Assembly (NCBI GenBank): GCA_021209875.1
Contig: JAGYVD010000001.1
Coordinates: forward strand, 1,364,001 to 1,428,000
DNA length: 64,000 bases
Direction of reading: 5' to 3'
DNA from: Rosellinia necatrix
Taxonomy: Eukaryota > Ascomycota > Sordariomycetes > Xylariales > Xylariaceae
Below are positions 44,148 to 55,600 of the stretch, one piece after another. Each line of letters starts with the position of its first letter. Position 1 is the stretch's first letter. Under the pieces are notes generated by a model. The model had not been told where the DNA came from and searched no databases. It worked only from the letters and a program-made list of their open reading frames with translations. Position numbers and translations under genes: made by a program.

Positions 44148-44909
44148 CTAGACTTCTCGTGTCTCGGGGTTCATGACTGAACCGACCACAAGAGGTGCCG
44201 TCGATCGATAGATGGTGATAGAAGGATTGGTCTCTGCACCATCACGACTATTCAAGACGGACTGATAATGGGAGGGCTGTGGATCCTTTGTTCTGTGCAT
44301 GAAGCGTCGGAAGTCTTGGCTGATATAATGCAACTCCTTCCAACCATTGCTCCGGCTGACAAATGCCCCAATGGTGAAGTAGCCCCGGCGAAATTCATCA
44401 TTGCCTAAGACTGTCAAACGATCTAGCTGCAACCCCGGGAGCTCAGTGAGCACTGCTGGCACGCGGCCAGCCGGGTCGACGTAGAGGTATCCATGAGGGA
44501 TATCACACACTCGCACATGTCTAATCTTGGTGATGATCTCTTGTGGTAGGCCGCATAGCTTCTTGCGCATGTCATCAGTGCTTCCAAAATGGAAGAGGAC
44601 ATAGCGTAGCCAGGAATCACCGATCTCACGTCGGATCCGTCGGCAAACCTTCAGCAGAGCAAGGGCGTACGGCGGGGGTATTGTGTAAACACGACGAGCC
44701 TCAGCCAGGGACCCCTCCATTCCCTCTGTAAAGGACAGTCTGGTGGTAGAGAAAATCTGGAAATAAATCTCATCGCGGATTTCCTGGGGGAGCATGCTGA
44801 AGAGAAGGCTGCCGAGTTGCTCATCGGCTTTGTCTTCCTCCTTCTCCTTCTCCTTCCCCTTTCCCTTATCCGCCTTCTCGGCTGCGGGTTGTTCGCTTGT
44901 CTCTGCCAT
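44148..44909 (-). CDS. 2EXR/F-box-like domain protein, possibly truncated by an in-frame stop
   Basis: Cytoplasmic or nuclear protein of a large lineage-expanded fungal family; molecular function unknown. 253 aa from ATG 44909 (the open frame further upstream starts with TTG only). After a Lys/Glu-rich stretch (KGKGKEKEKEEDK) comes MLPQEIRDEIYFQIF (about residues 40-54), the typical opening of 2EXR/F-box-like fungal proteins. ALALLKVCRRIRREIGDSWLR follows, also typical. The rest is a mixed alpha/beta region without known motifs. The TAG stop is followed by open, spliceable sequence in the same frame, so the protein may once have been longer (see separate feature). Codon CAG to TAG would be a C-to-T change. 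Confidence 0.7.
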   Translation of the reverse strand: MAETSEQPAAEKADKGKGKEKEKEEDKADEQLGSLLFSMLPQEIRDEIYFQIFSTTRLSFTEGMEGSLAEARRVYTIPPPYALALLKVCRRIRREIGDSWLRYVLFHFGSTDDMRKKLCGLPQEIITKIRHVRVCDIPHGYLYVDPAGRVPAVLTELPGLQLDRLTVLGNDEFRRGYFTIGAFVSRSNGWKELHYISQDFRRFMHRTKDPQPSHYQSVLNSRDGAETNPSITIYRSTAPLVVGSVMNPETREV

Positions 44910-46332
44910 ATCTGATGCCACGCAAATCTGTGAACGGGAGCTATAATGGGGCGGACATGACGTTAGTGGTAAGCTAGAGAGCAATGACCATATATACTAA
45001 CATGCAAGCTAGGTTGTTGAAGTTGGTTCTAGGCTCGTCTGATGAGCTGTGATAGAAAAGTAGGTGATGAAGCACCCAGGTTACAAGAAAAGGAAGATAT
45101 GGGTGAGAGAGGGAAGAATAATGGTGAGGATGGAAGAGAGAAAAGGGAGGGGAAATATATAATAGATACAGCGCCCTTGGGGTTGCCTAAGCAGAGAACA
45201 GGAAAGTAGCGTGACTGCTCTTCATACCGGTTTGACATAACATAGAGAGGAAGTCGCCAGAAGTTACCTTGGTAGGTAGGCAGGTTAGGGAACAGTCAAC
45301 GGTACGTACCTTGTAATCCGCACCAAGTTCTCCTGACGGACTCGGGTACGCCTAGCCCGTAAGGAGCCTGGGTACCTTTTAGGTCGAATATCTGTGGTTA
45401 CTAGCAAAGAATATACAGAACCTACATCATGCTACCTACAAGTAGGTAGGTAGGGCACAGTCAAAGCTCTCGGGTGTGATTTAACTACCTAGTAGGAATG
45501 GTTGAACGTAGAGATACATACCCGGGTACCTCCTGCACTTCTATTCTCATGTTTGGTCAGAAGATCGAAAGACAAGGACTTTATGGCAGGCGAAAGACGC
45601 ACATTGTTAGTCCTTGTTCTTGCCGTGACCCTACTTGTTGATGCTATTACTGGCGGACAAGGCTTTCGGGACCGTAGGATACCTGATACACCACCTAGTA
45701 GTTGCCTTATTACTAGGAACTTAGTGACGTTATGTACTTTACCACAGACGATTATTGTAGGAAGGCGGGTGTCTACCCATGTCGGTATTTCCTTGTTCAA
45801 GTAATATGTGTTATTGAAGGCCCTGCCATGTCTTAATATCTCTTTCTCTCACGGCCTCCTAAGTGGAACAATGCACTACCTAGTATGCTTTATATTACAT
45901 CATAGCTAATATAATAGCCAGTAACTAGCCCTAAGCGAACATTGAGCGTACCATAGTAGGAAGTAGGCTGGTATAATACTTTGAAGACGCAATTACTGCA
46001 CCATATCTAGCACCAGGTATGCTAACTGTTGGCATGGGAGGCCAGGCCGCTACCTACCTCAAGTACCTAGCCTACCTACCTAGGTACTACCTATATACTT
46101 TGGCCCTGGGTATCAACGGTCGGGTGCTTTCCAACCTGGTCTCCTTCTACTCTCTGATAGTTTATGAACACAAACCATGGAAATCATCACCAATAGTTAC
46201 AGGTTTCAATGACATGATAGATGGTTCCATAAGACACGCTCACGGCAAGGCTCCGCATTATCAATTAAAGAATGGTCATACAGAAAACGAGTGAAGACTA
46301 CCAGACGCGTTACCAACAAGCCTTTTTTTCTC
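44910..46332. other. Intergenic region rich in TACCTACCTAGG motifs
   Basis: Between two minus-strand genes. Motif clusters lie at 45265-45310, 45425-45455 and 46050-46095 (ACCTAGCCTACCTACCTAGGT). A 100-codon open frame at 45502-45804 (plus) has no recognisable features. No gene supported. Confidence 0.45.
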
Positions 46333-48403
46333 TTAATCTGCATCGAAGAAGCTCCCTCGATGTTTCAAGGCTGACAAATCCACGAGTCCCATAACCACGC
46401 CGTCCAACCTCCTCACGTCCTCCGCGAGATCGAAGTACACCGCAGCGGCGACGGCCGTGATGAAGATTTGCACGATACCCATACCGATAGCAGAGCCTCT
46501 GAGGCCATCCCACGTCTTGATGGCGGTCGGGATGCCGAGAGCGAACGCCCCTGCCACTATATTCCGCAAGCACGTCAATCCCGCATGCATGTCGGCTATG
46601 TTGCGCAGTGCGACGTTCATGTTGGCAGAGGTGAATGCCGTCGACTGCTGCACCACGGGTTGGATCGTGCTGTCAAGAGCGGCGGATCCAAGCGCAAGTA
46701 GCCCAAGAAGAAATGAGATGACGGGAAAGCTGATGCTGTTCCGTGTGAACGACAGATCCCAGATTACGACGCCGCCGCCACCGGGCCTCTGTGCCGAGCC
46801 CACAATGTATAACCCGAAACCGAGGATGCCTATCGAGGCGAAGGACGCACCCACGGCGAGCGTGACGAGATGAACCGTGCGGGAGAAGTGCCTTTGGCGG
46901 AGCAGCAAGGAAATCCCGACCACAGTTGCGGTTCCAAGCAGAAACGGCGTGAAGAAGAGCAGCCCAATCGATGGTTCCGCGAGCCTGAAGGGCGCCGGTG
47001 TGAAGAGCAACGAGAGAGAACTAGACAAGCCCCAGAGGGCAACATAAGGAAGCAATGTTATCGCAAAGAGGAGAATCGTTGATGGCGCTGCTGCTGCTCT
47101 GGGCGCTTGCATGAGGAGGAATCGGTCCACCATTATTGCTTTGTAAGATAGGAGTTTCACATTCCGAATATATTGCAACACTGCGTCCTTTGACAATGTT
47201 ATCGTTGGCAACCTCGATTGTGATCGCGTAAGGGTTGGGAAAGTGTCGTTCTCGTCAAAGCTTGACCGTGTGTATGTTGTCTCCGGGGCGCCGAAGATGA
47301 TAAATGGCATCAGCGCCACCAAAAAGGAGGTGAGGATCTCAAACTGTGTTAAAAAGCCTCGGGCGCCCACCGAAGCAGCACCACCGATCAGTGGCCCGCC
47401 CCATGTCACACCCACCGACACGGTATTGTATAGTAGGATCCTCGTTTGCCGCTCATGTTCCTGGAAGAATGTCAGTTCAGCCGCGCGCGCGGTGTGAGAA
47501 GCCCGGGTAAAAGGGGGCATACGAAAAAGGTGTCCAAGATCGACCCCAGTACCAGGGTATCGAAAGCGCCCCAACCCAATCCCTGGAATATTCTGGCAGC
47601 TATGTTCTGTGCGAATTCCCCTCTCGTATTGATATTCCACGCGCAACCAATAAACATGAACACCGTCGAAACCAGGTAAACAGGCCGCTTGCCCCATATC
47701 CTTGCTATTATTGTGCTTCCCATCCCTGACAAGGCTGAGATCATGAGGGGCACAGCCGTCAAAGCTGCCGCGGCCGTATAATTGACGCTTTCCTCTGCCG
47801 AAACGACGCTATGGACACTCATGAGCGCGGTTTTCATCGCACTGACGACAGCCACCATGCATAGCAGGATAGCGAAGTTGAGGTTTTTTTTCCACCATGG
47901 CCAGTTCTAAGGGTTTTAATCAGCACCGTACTCTCGTCCGGGACTACTGCCCGAGGGGGCTTCAAGTCTATTACCAATGGATCATCGGGGTCCTCGCTAG
48001 GCTGAGGTGATAACTCTGTCCTAGCATATCTGCCGGTGCCATACTTTAAGTTGCGCTTCGGATCTATGCTTGTGAACGTAGAGGCTGTCGTCGGCCTTGG
48101 TTCGTCCTTCGATAACGGCCTTGGTGGCTTCGCCGTTGATACACCGAGCGATAATGGCAGTCCTTTCCCGGCATTGCCGCGCGCTAATGATAAATCCCTG
48201 GTGAGCTTGGATCCCTCTACTCTCATTATCGTCTTGTTCTCTGTAGCGGCCGCCTCCGCAGCGTCTCTCTCGATCTCTGCCATCGGCGGCAACGGCGGGA
48301 GTGATTTCCGGACGCCGCGCTTCGGCCTCGGGGGCACCGGGAAGCTCTTTTCAATCTGCGCTATGTCGATCGTCGACTGCTCTGACTCCGGCCTAGTTGT
48401 CAT
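46333..48403 (-). CDS. Major facilitator superfamily transporter, DHA1-type
   Basis: Plasma-membrane or vacuolar proton-driven exporter by family; substrate unknown. Exons 48403-47975, 47906-47523, 47460-46333, 646 aa. A long cytosolic N-terminus (about 140 residues, Pro/Lys/Thr-rich) precedes the DHA1 entry motif DPDDPLNWPWWKKNLNFAIL, which is formed exactly across intron 1 (GTAATA..CTGAT..CTTAG). Loop 2-3 carries the motif-A-like ARIWGKRPVYLVS. TM4 region has ARIFQGLGWGAFDTLV and is followed by DTFF joined to EHERQTRIL across intron 2. A long central loop (PETTYTRSSF..SKDAVLQYIRN) precedes the second six-helix half. The C-terminus is short. No adjoining biosynthetic genes. Confidence 0.9.
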
Positions 48404-51200
48404 GACTCTCTGGATTCTTCCCTTCCTGTCTTCCCCTTCTCGAACCTCTCCTCCTGCGGCCAAATAATAATAATAATAAAGTAAAGAAATTTCCACTTTA
48501 CAACAATAACGAGTCGCTATTGTTGTAAGAGTGTATGTGAGGGAAAGCGGCAAGCGGCCCAAAATGACCCGCTCGTGGAAACCTTGTCAGTGAATGTCAA
48601 TTAAATGGTTGGATAAACAGCACCCAGGCTGCGAAGCTCAGCTCCAAAGAAACGAAATTGGTGAATGGTAATAGGTAAGGACAGGCTCAACGAAGATGCA
48701 CGGAATAATATGAGGAGAACTAACATCCTAAGATGAGGGCCGCGACAGGTGGTACATAGCTACAGCAAACCTCGAGCGGCCGCCGGACCAGCTAGCGTAT
48801 GAGATCATCGTGGTATAGAGGTTCTGGCGGGGGTTGCTCAGCATGTTGGTGTCATCGCAGCGAGGCAATTGTTTCAGTCTGCCCTTCGGTTGCGGAAAGC
48901 CATGACCCCCTATGCTAGATGTATAATCCTTGCGTAGATCCAATCCCTACACTAGCTGATTAAGGAGTAGAACTCGGTTATAGAGAGCGGAAGACCCTGG
49001 ATTCAGTAACCACTCCACGCTCTTCATCCCTCGTACACTACACTAGTCCCCCTATCGTGCCTAATGCGTGGCTGTGCTATTCGTCTGGTCTCCCCATAGA
49101 GTGAAACGCTATCGTCTTATAGAAGCCCGTTTGTGATGCAGCCCGCGAGGATCAAAACCTAGCGAGCCTGCGATTCGTCAGCGGCTTGGGAGAACTGTGA
49201 TTTCCAGGTTCGCAGATACTCGTTTTACGACCAAGACGCGGCACGGGATCCCGTGTATACCGTATACGTGGGGTGCTTGGTCCGAGTGAATCTTACAACC
49301 GTCTGATATTCACTCCTGAGTAGAAGAAGCGAGTGTAGAAGTTCGCTTGTCGGCACATAGGTGGAGATGGGTGTTTTTGCTCGTTATTCAAAGTTCCCTT
49401 CCCCCGCCCGAAAAATCACTTGGCATCACGATTTACCTGGGCTGGAGATGTGCTTAACCGTGGTTCTGATTGGGGGTTGAAACTCGCCTGACGCAGGATC
49501 GGCCGGGAACGGCTGCTGACTCCTCAGTGCACCAGTGACGGGGGTTGGTCAGCGATGAATAATCCTTGTTTTCAGAGCAAGTAGCAAGCGTTGGAATTGA
49601 TACTCTCCTCGTGCTTGGACTTTTACAGAAAACATTTCATCACATAGGGAAAATGGGGAACCCAATAACCGTCAAGGGAGTATGCACTATCTAGGGGGGG
49701 GGCACCAAAGAGCGCCAAGATAGTAGTAGTGTATAGCGTGAGTCATCCAATGAATGGGATGTCACCCGCTAAAGACCTCGCCATAGCGACAACATAAATC
49801 CTTGGCGCACAGGGATACTGAGGCGTCGTCGGTAGTCCTAATGGGCTAATGCAGGAACAAGCTGGTTGTCGCACGCTGCTGACACGACGCTGCAGTGAGT
49901 CGGGTCTCCTGACGCCAAGAAAAAGTCACCACCATGACGAGGTGGCACGATTGAGTTGAAAGGCCAGGAACCAATATTGTTTCGAGGTGTTCTACGAAGT
50001 ACAAGATCCGTGAAACCCTCCCTCACCGATCATAAGTATTGACCTCTATAGCTAATGGGGCGGGCACATCTTTAAAGTTGTTGGAACTAATAGCGATGGC
50101 CTGTGATTTTGTAGAAGGGAGAGTGTACTCCCAAAACAAGATTGGCGGGATATCAAGCGCTCTTGTTTCGATCAGAGTATAACATGTGTTTCCACAGTCT
50201 GTCTTCCCGTCTCTGGATGTGTGTGATACAGGTAGATCACGAGGATATAGGCCTTGAGCAACCCCAGGCACCGTGCGGGAGGTAAGTATAGCATAATCGC
50301 AACCCAAAACGGCAGACGCTGTGGCCGATCGCATAAATGCACAGACGGGTTCAGTGTTACCATGGTGTGCGAATCGTATCGCTTCTATTCTTATGTGGTG
50401 CTATTATGCTTATTAATGTGTGACCTTGCGTTCTCCCTATAAGCCTGTTGGTATATCTCTATTTGCACCGGCCTCTATATATCCGATGTCGTTCCTCAGC
50501 GTACGACATAACCTAGACTCCCGAAATGTACCCAAACAACCAAGTAGTGCGTCGATGCTGCTACTGTACAGACATGGTCCTAGGCAACATCATGCGGGTT
50601 GGTACACTTGGTAGATAAATAACATCGTTGCAGGGAAGGTAGCGATCGCTACCAGAAAAGTAGAATGCCCCTACAGATTGTAAGTTAGTACAAGGAGCGT
50701 AGTTCCGTGAACATATTCTATATCCTGTCCTCGGTAAGGCACAGATTCCGCCGTGGGTGGCCCTTAGCCATCGTCGAGGAATTCAGTGGAAACTGAGGTT
50801 ATGCAACTTGCACAATCAAGGTTCTACTGTCTCTTATATCGACGTGCAAGGAACCACTCCGCTGCGTCAACGGTTTGGCTTGGCGCTATCCCGAAGAATA
50901 GGCCCGTAGTCGAACCGGGACGTATGGGACCAGGCCTAGCGCTGATCGTCACTGACAATGGGCACTGTTGTGTTCTCCGTAATGCGGAGCGAGGCCGCCA
51001 GTCATCCCAGCAACCCGAGCTCTACGCGACACGGAAAGAGGACCCTTCAAGCATAGAAGGCAATGATGATTGCTTTACCTGCGTGAGCGACCTGTTGAGC
51101 CTCGGAGGCCTCAAGGGTGAGCAGCAGTTTGTTGGTCCGTACGATCAACTCTTGTGTTCGCATTAGCTCCCAGTCCAAACTTTGAGTATGGAATATGAGA
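48404..51200. other. Gene-poor region
   Basis: A (TAA)n tract at 48465-48480 lies next to the transporter start. I find no supported gene up to the F-box gene. Open frames at 50023-50334 (minus) and 50786-51166 (plus) show no family features. A minus-strand stretch at about 51070-51165 (RTNKLLLTLEASEAQQVAHA) looks coding and ends at a GTAAAG donor-like site. It could be an extra 3' exon of the F-box gene, but I could not find a phase-compatible junction. Confidence 0.4.
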
Positions 51201-52038
51201 CTAACCTTGGTATTCGAGTGTGTATGAAACAGGTGGTTCTTCGTCCTGTTCAAGGAGAAGGGGCGTCTGCCCCTCATCTTTAGGCAAGACGCGGAATCGT
51301 ACCCCGATATCCTTGGACAGGCCAACCCATAGGATAGAAGAATCGTTGAGATCAGTTCGTCCGTCTAGCTGCCGTTTCGTCGTTGGCCGTTCCGCTTGTT
51401 CACGGAGCCATCGACGGTGGACCCTAATGACACCGTCGGCGACATTGTCTATCTTGAGAAACAAGCCTCTTCTCGGCCCGATCTTGATTAGGTTGGTTAC
51501 CGCGCAAAGCTGGGTGAAGAGTTCGCCCGCTTCTATGTTCACGTCGTATGTGGGAATCTGACTCAAGGGTTCTTCGGTCCCCTCGATAACGGGAGCGGTT
51601 GGTCGTCGTGCTCGAGGCCGACGATTTTCATCACCGAGGAAGAGAGTAAACCGGGAGTAAAGCCGGTTCATCTCTCCCAGGTCAGCATCTTCGCCGGCCT
51701 CAGCTAGTCCATCGGTAGTCAAGTACCTGCAAAATAGCGACGGTGCTGAGACCCTGTCACTAGGATGATAGCATTCTAGGAGTAGTTCGCGCCCCTGCAG
51801 AACTGTGGCCTCGACTAGTCTGTAGTAGTGAAGACGACCGACGAGTCCGCGGAACCGACGGGAGACAGCAGCAAGCGGTAACAGCGAGCGAGTTGGCAGG
51901 GAATCCAGGGCGTTGATGAGGAGCTTCGTGATAGTTAGCCGATTGAATTATTTTTTTAAGGGAACGAATTTGACATTAACGTACCTCGTTTGGGAGCGAG
52001 TTGAGGGAGTTTGTAGTTCTAGCGATGACGCAAGACAT
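51201..52038 (-). CDS. F-box protein
   Basis: Likely SCF ubiquitin-ligase substrate receptor; target unknown. Exons 52038-51985 and 51923-51201, 258 aa. Exon 1 ends SLNSLPNE and, across the intron (GTACGT..CACGAAG), continues LLINALDSLPTRSLLPLAAVSRRFRGLV, a canonical N-terminal F-box. The next block (RLHYYRLVEATVLQGRELLLE) is typical of fungal F-box proteins with a small C-terminal region. The C-terminal half (YSRFTLFLGDEN.., RTDLNDSSILWVGLSKDIG) has no known repeat. The stop at 51201 overlaps a GTTAGT donor-like site, so further exons downstream are possible. The start ATG at 52038 is the first in frame. Confidence 0.8.
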
Positions 52039-52159
52039 GGGTTGTGAGTGTAATGAAGGCGAAAAGGTTTGAAATGATGAGGATAGAAGTGCGTTGTTGG
52101 ACAATTAGCAAGCATGCATACTTCCGAGCTGATGTCTAAGGGTGTTATGTTATATACAC

Positions 52160-52169
<10 letters not shown>

Positions 52170-52224
<55 letters not shown>

Positions 52225-52232
52225 CATGTGTA
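52170..52232. repeat. TG dinucleotide microsatellite
   Basis: Near-perfect (TG)n from about 52170 to 52217 with a single C interruption, extending to GTATGTGTGCATGTG. Confidence 0.95.
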
Positions 52233-52592
52233 TGGTCCCAATAAAAGATGTAAGTTTGTTGATGGAATATGGTGTGAGGTAGGTATTGTGACGTGACTCT
52301 AAATCACCCTATCTTCTCTCCCTCTCTTGTTTCCCACACTCGGCATTACGGATCTTACCGGGCGAGCGAAAATTCGCCGTTTGGGTCGATGGAACCCAGC
52401 CAACCAACCGGGTGCATTCTTGGATTCCCAGATATCAGCTCATTACACATTCGCGTCAAGCTTAGACAGGCGGCGAAGGCGATTTGTTGGTCGTCAGTTG
52501 CAATCGATCAGCGATGCCCATCTGAGGCACCTCAAACATATCGAGACCCGAACACCGAACGCGCGAATATCAACTCTCGACAGCCGACAGAC

Positions 52593-52676
52593 ATTCCAGT
52601 AATCGTTCCAGTAATCATTTCAATAATCATTCCAATAGTCATTCCAATAATCATTCCAGTAATCATTCCGGTGATT
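52593..52676. repeat. Minisatellite, seven 12-nt units (ATTCCAGTAATC-like)
   Basis: Seven consecutive 12-nt units: ATTCCAGTAATC, GTTCCAGTAATC, ATTTCAATAATC, ATTCCAATAGTC, ATTCCAATAATC, ATTCCAGTAATC and ATTCCGGTGATT. In one plus frame they read as repeated Ile-Pro-Val-Ile. Confidence 0.9.
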
Positions 52677-55600
52677 GCACACGGCGGCGAGGCAGCGTAC
52701 GGCGACAACGGGCTCCTAGGGTGGATGTACAAGGAAGATGGTTGCCAGTCCGACGACTATCTGGAGAAAAGCGATGAACCGTCCGAGCAGCTGATGAAAT
52801 GTTAATAGCGGCAATCGCCCTACAGACAGATAGACAGACAGATGACAGGCAAGCGGACAGTGGCTAATTCCGGCCAAACCGGCCGTTGCCGGCCATGTGG
52901 GGCGAGACGGCTATGTACCTAGGTATAGTTACAATATGTCCATTGCCTGGTAGTTTAACTACCTACCTAGTAGGTAAGGTACCTCAGTAAGTAAGTATCA
53001 AGACAGTTATCAACACAGTACAAAAGGGATTTGTGTACGATATCGACTTAATCAACTTACGTCATCAGCTCGACAAATCCCATGCTCTGTTCATCCATCT
53101 TCTTCTTCTTTTCCTCGTCCTTCTAATTGTTCTTCTTCTACTTCTTCGCAGCGCTGCTGAGAGCGGGTGACGAAATTTAGGAAACCAAACATCATCCTTA
53201 GAAAATCCCTAACTATAACTACTCTTACTATATAACTAGCCTATAGTTATCTAGTCTGGACGAGTTCTATAACCATAGAAGGAGCATACTATGCACGACC
53301 TTGGATCAACGACTGCGTAGAGGGGATGGCTCTGATAAAACTGTCCGTTGGGCCTCGAGTTCGCTAAGCAGCGGCTGATGGGTATTATGCTTACCTGCAT
53401 GTATTTGCCGGCCCACGGGAACACATCACGTTTCACACTTCTTACCTAATTTCTGCTTTCTAATTAGTCTTTGCACTCCATCCCATCATCAGCCAGCTTG
53501 GGCGGCCGTGGCCCAGCTCCAACAACAGTTCTTTTCTCCTCTCTCCAAACAAGTGCAATCTGTACCTACCAGAGGCACATCGTAGATAAACTCTGGACAA
53601 CTATCCTATCTATGACGCTTCTCGTAAATACAACCGTACTTGAATCCCTCCCGGCAGCGAGACACGCAGAGCAGAACTACCGTTGACCTAGCTGTTAATA
53701 AATGAAGACGCGGCCTAATCAGCGCCCGCTTCACTCCTCGAACATGTCAACGCTTACCACACCCAATGCCCAAGATAAAAATTCCTTTTTTCCCACCCAT
53801 GGCCAATTCGTACAAAGATCGCTTCAGGAGCCCACAGTAACCCCTCCAACCCGGGTTCTCTCGCTGTGAACGTGACAGTATTGAGCAACCTTATCATGCT
53901 TACGAACTTGATACGTAACTTCGTTTACGGCGGTAAATCGAAAATTAGGGTGTCATTTGCCGAGTTTCGCGAGAGTTCTAGATTCTCGCACGGGATGCCG
54001 CGTCTATAGCAAATGCCGGTACATACGGGCGGATCTTCTGATATAGGATTAGTAGTCTTCAACCACACTAGCTTGCAAGGGCGCTTCCAAGGGCACCTGT
54101 TGTTATTCCTATATCTTTGTTAGCGAGAGGCGGTTTCGCTAGGGCCGTGATTCGGCGAACCAAAGCCGTGTGTTAACCGAACGGGGATCCCTCGCATAAC
54201 CAACCTGTATACCCTAGGAAGGTAGGTGTACTTACTTGGGCCAGTACCGCCACATATTCCACCTCACCCGGATCTGCCCTTGCATCCGGTGCTATACGGG
54301 GCGCCCATCATCCCTAGGTATGCCGGGTGAAGATGGCAACACTCTGCGAGAAATGTGCACAGAGCTAGAGAAGAACCTGGGCCTAACACAGCCCTCAAAC
54401 ATATGTGTGAGGAGTAACAATAAACTAGATAGTAATAGATAGGTTGCAGTCGCCTAGTCTATAACTGGCTATGTGTCCGGTGATGCATATTTTGCAACGA
54501 TAATAGGTGACGATCTTGTTATACAAATAGCCGTTTATGTTTAGATAATATGATTAAGCGATCGTAATAAACTCTGCTATGATAATATATATATATATAT
54601 ATATATATCTCAAGACATGGAGCTAAATGATGACAAAACAACCAACTTAATTGGGACTACCAGACTTGTTTGGGGTTGATCTGGCCGCTAAACTTGTTTC
54701 ATTTTCTGACAAGGTCGTTTGTGTAGTGGCTTTTTTAAACTTGACAACTTGTCTCAAGTTAGAAAGTATGTACACTTTCCCATAAACGGTAAACAGTAAA
54801 CAGCGATGGGGGAAGGGGTACGTACTAGATGGACCAATAAATAGATTGTACTACTGTTGAAACTACTAGTATATGTCTCGGCATGCTCTCAGATGCGCAT
54901 ACCTGCAGAACCATTGGCTCACCGGGCCGTGCAGCTTCCCTCAGCGTACAACTACAAGTGACGTGTTACGACTATTTTATGGCGTGGACGGTCTTGCGTG
55001 GCAACCTCCTTTTGGGCATCATACCGCCAACCATCTCTGTGGCCGTGGGAGCCGCTAGCCAGCCCCGTTAATTCGGACCGGGGCCATCTAGAGCTATCCA
55101 GACAAGTAGAGAGGGAGTGTATTTTTGCGATTTCGGATCTTCGAATAGCTTAGGGATCCGCAAGAGCCTCCATACGAGATCCTGCACCCTTGCTAACAAT
55201 TAAGGCAAGAACACGGTCCCTAATCATAAGACCATTGGCCAAGCTTCCTTTATTTCTATGGTCCATATATTGGAGCGAAGCTCATGTAGGACTGTTGGTC
55301 TGTATCGATATGCCTATCTACCGACCTAGCTCGATCAAGGGAGGCGTCTTCCCCCCCATTCGCTAGAGCAAGACGACCATCAAAACTCCAAACTAACTTC
55401 GGTGATAGCGTTGCATTATGCCCAGCTGCATTACCAAATGAAGTGATCTCACCAATAGGATATCGGCAGAACACAATAGAAAAGCCCTGCCGCTGCCATG
55501 CGTCTCGAGTAGTGCTTAGTGGAACCGGCTTGGGTGGATACGGGCTGGTAAGCTGGACATGCCATGCTCGCGGATTGTTGCCATCTCACAGATCGATGTG

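Noticed and set aside
50890..50980. CCCGGTTCGACTACGGG tRNA-like arm on the minus strand
   Set aside because: The T-stem has a mismatch and no 5' acceptor partner for GAATAGG was found.
52293..52805. 170-aa frame containing Ile-Pro-Val-Ile repeats
   Set aside because: It exists because a 12-nt repeat lacks stops in that frame; no conserved block or signal peptide.
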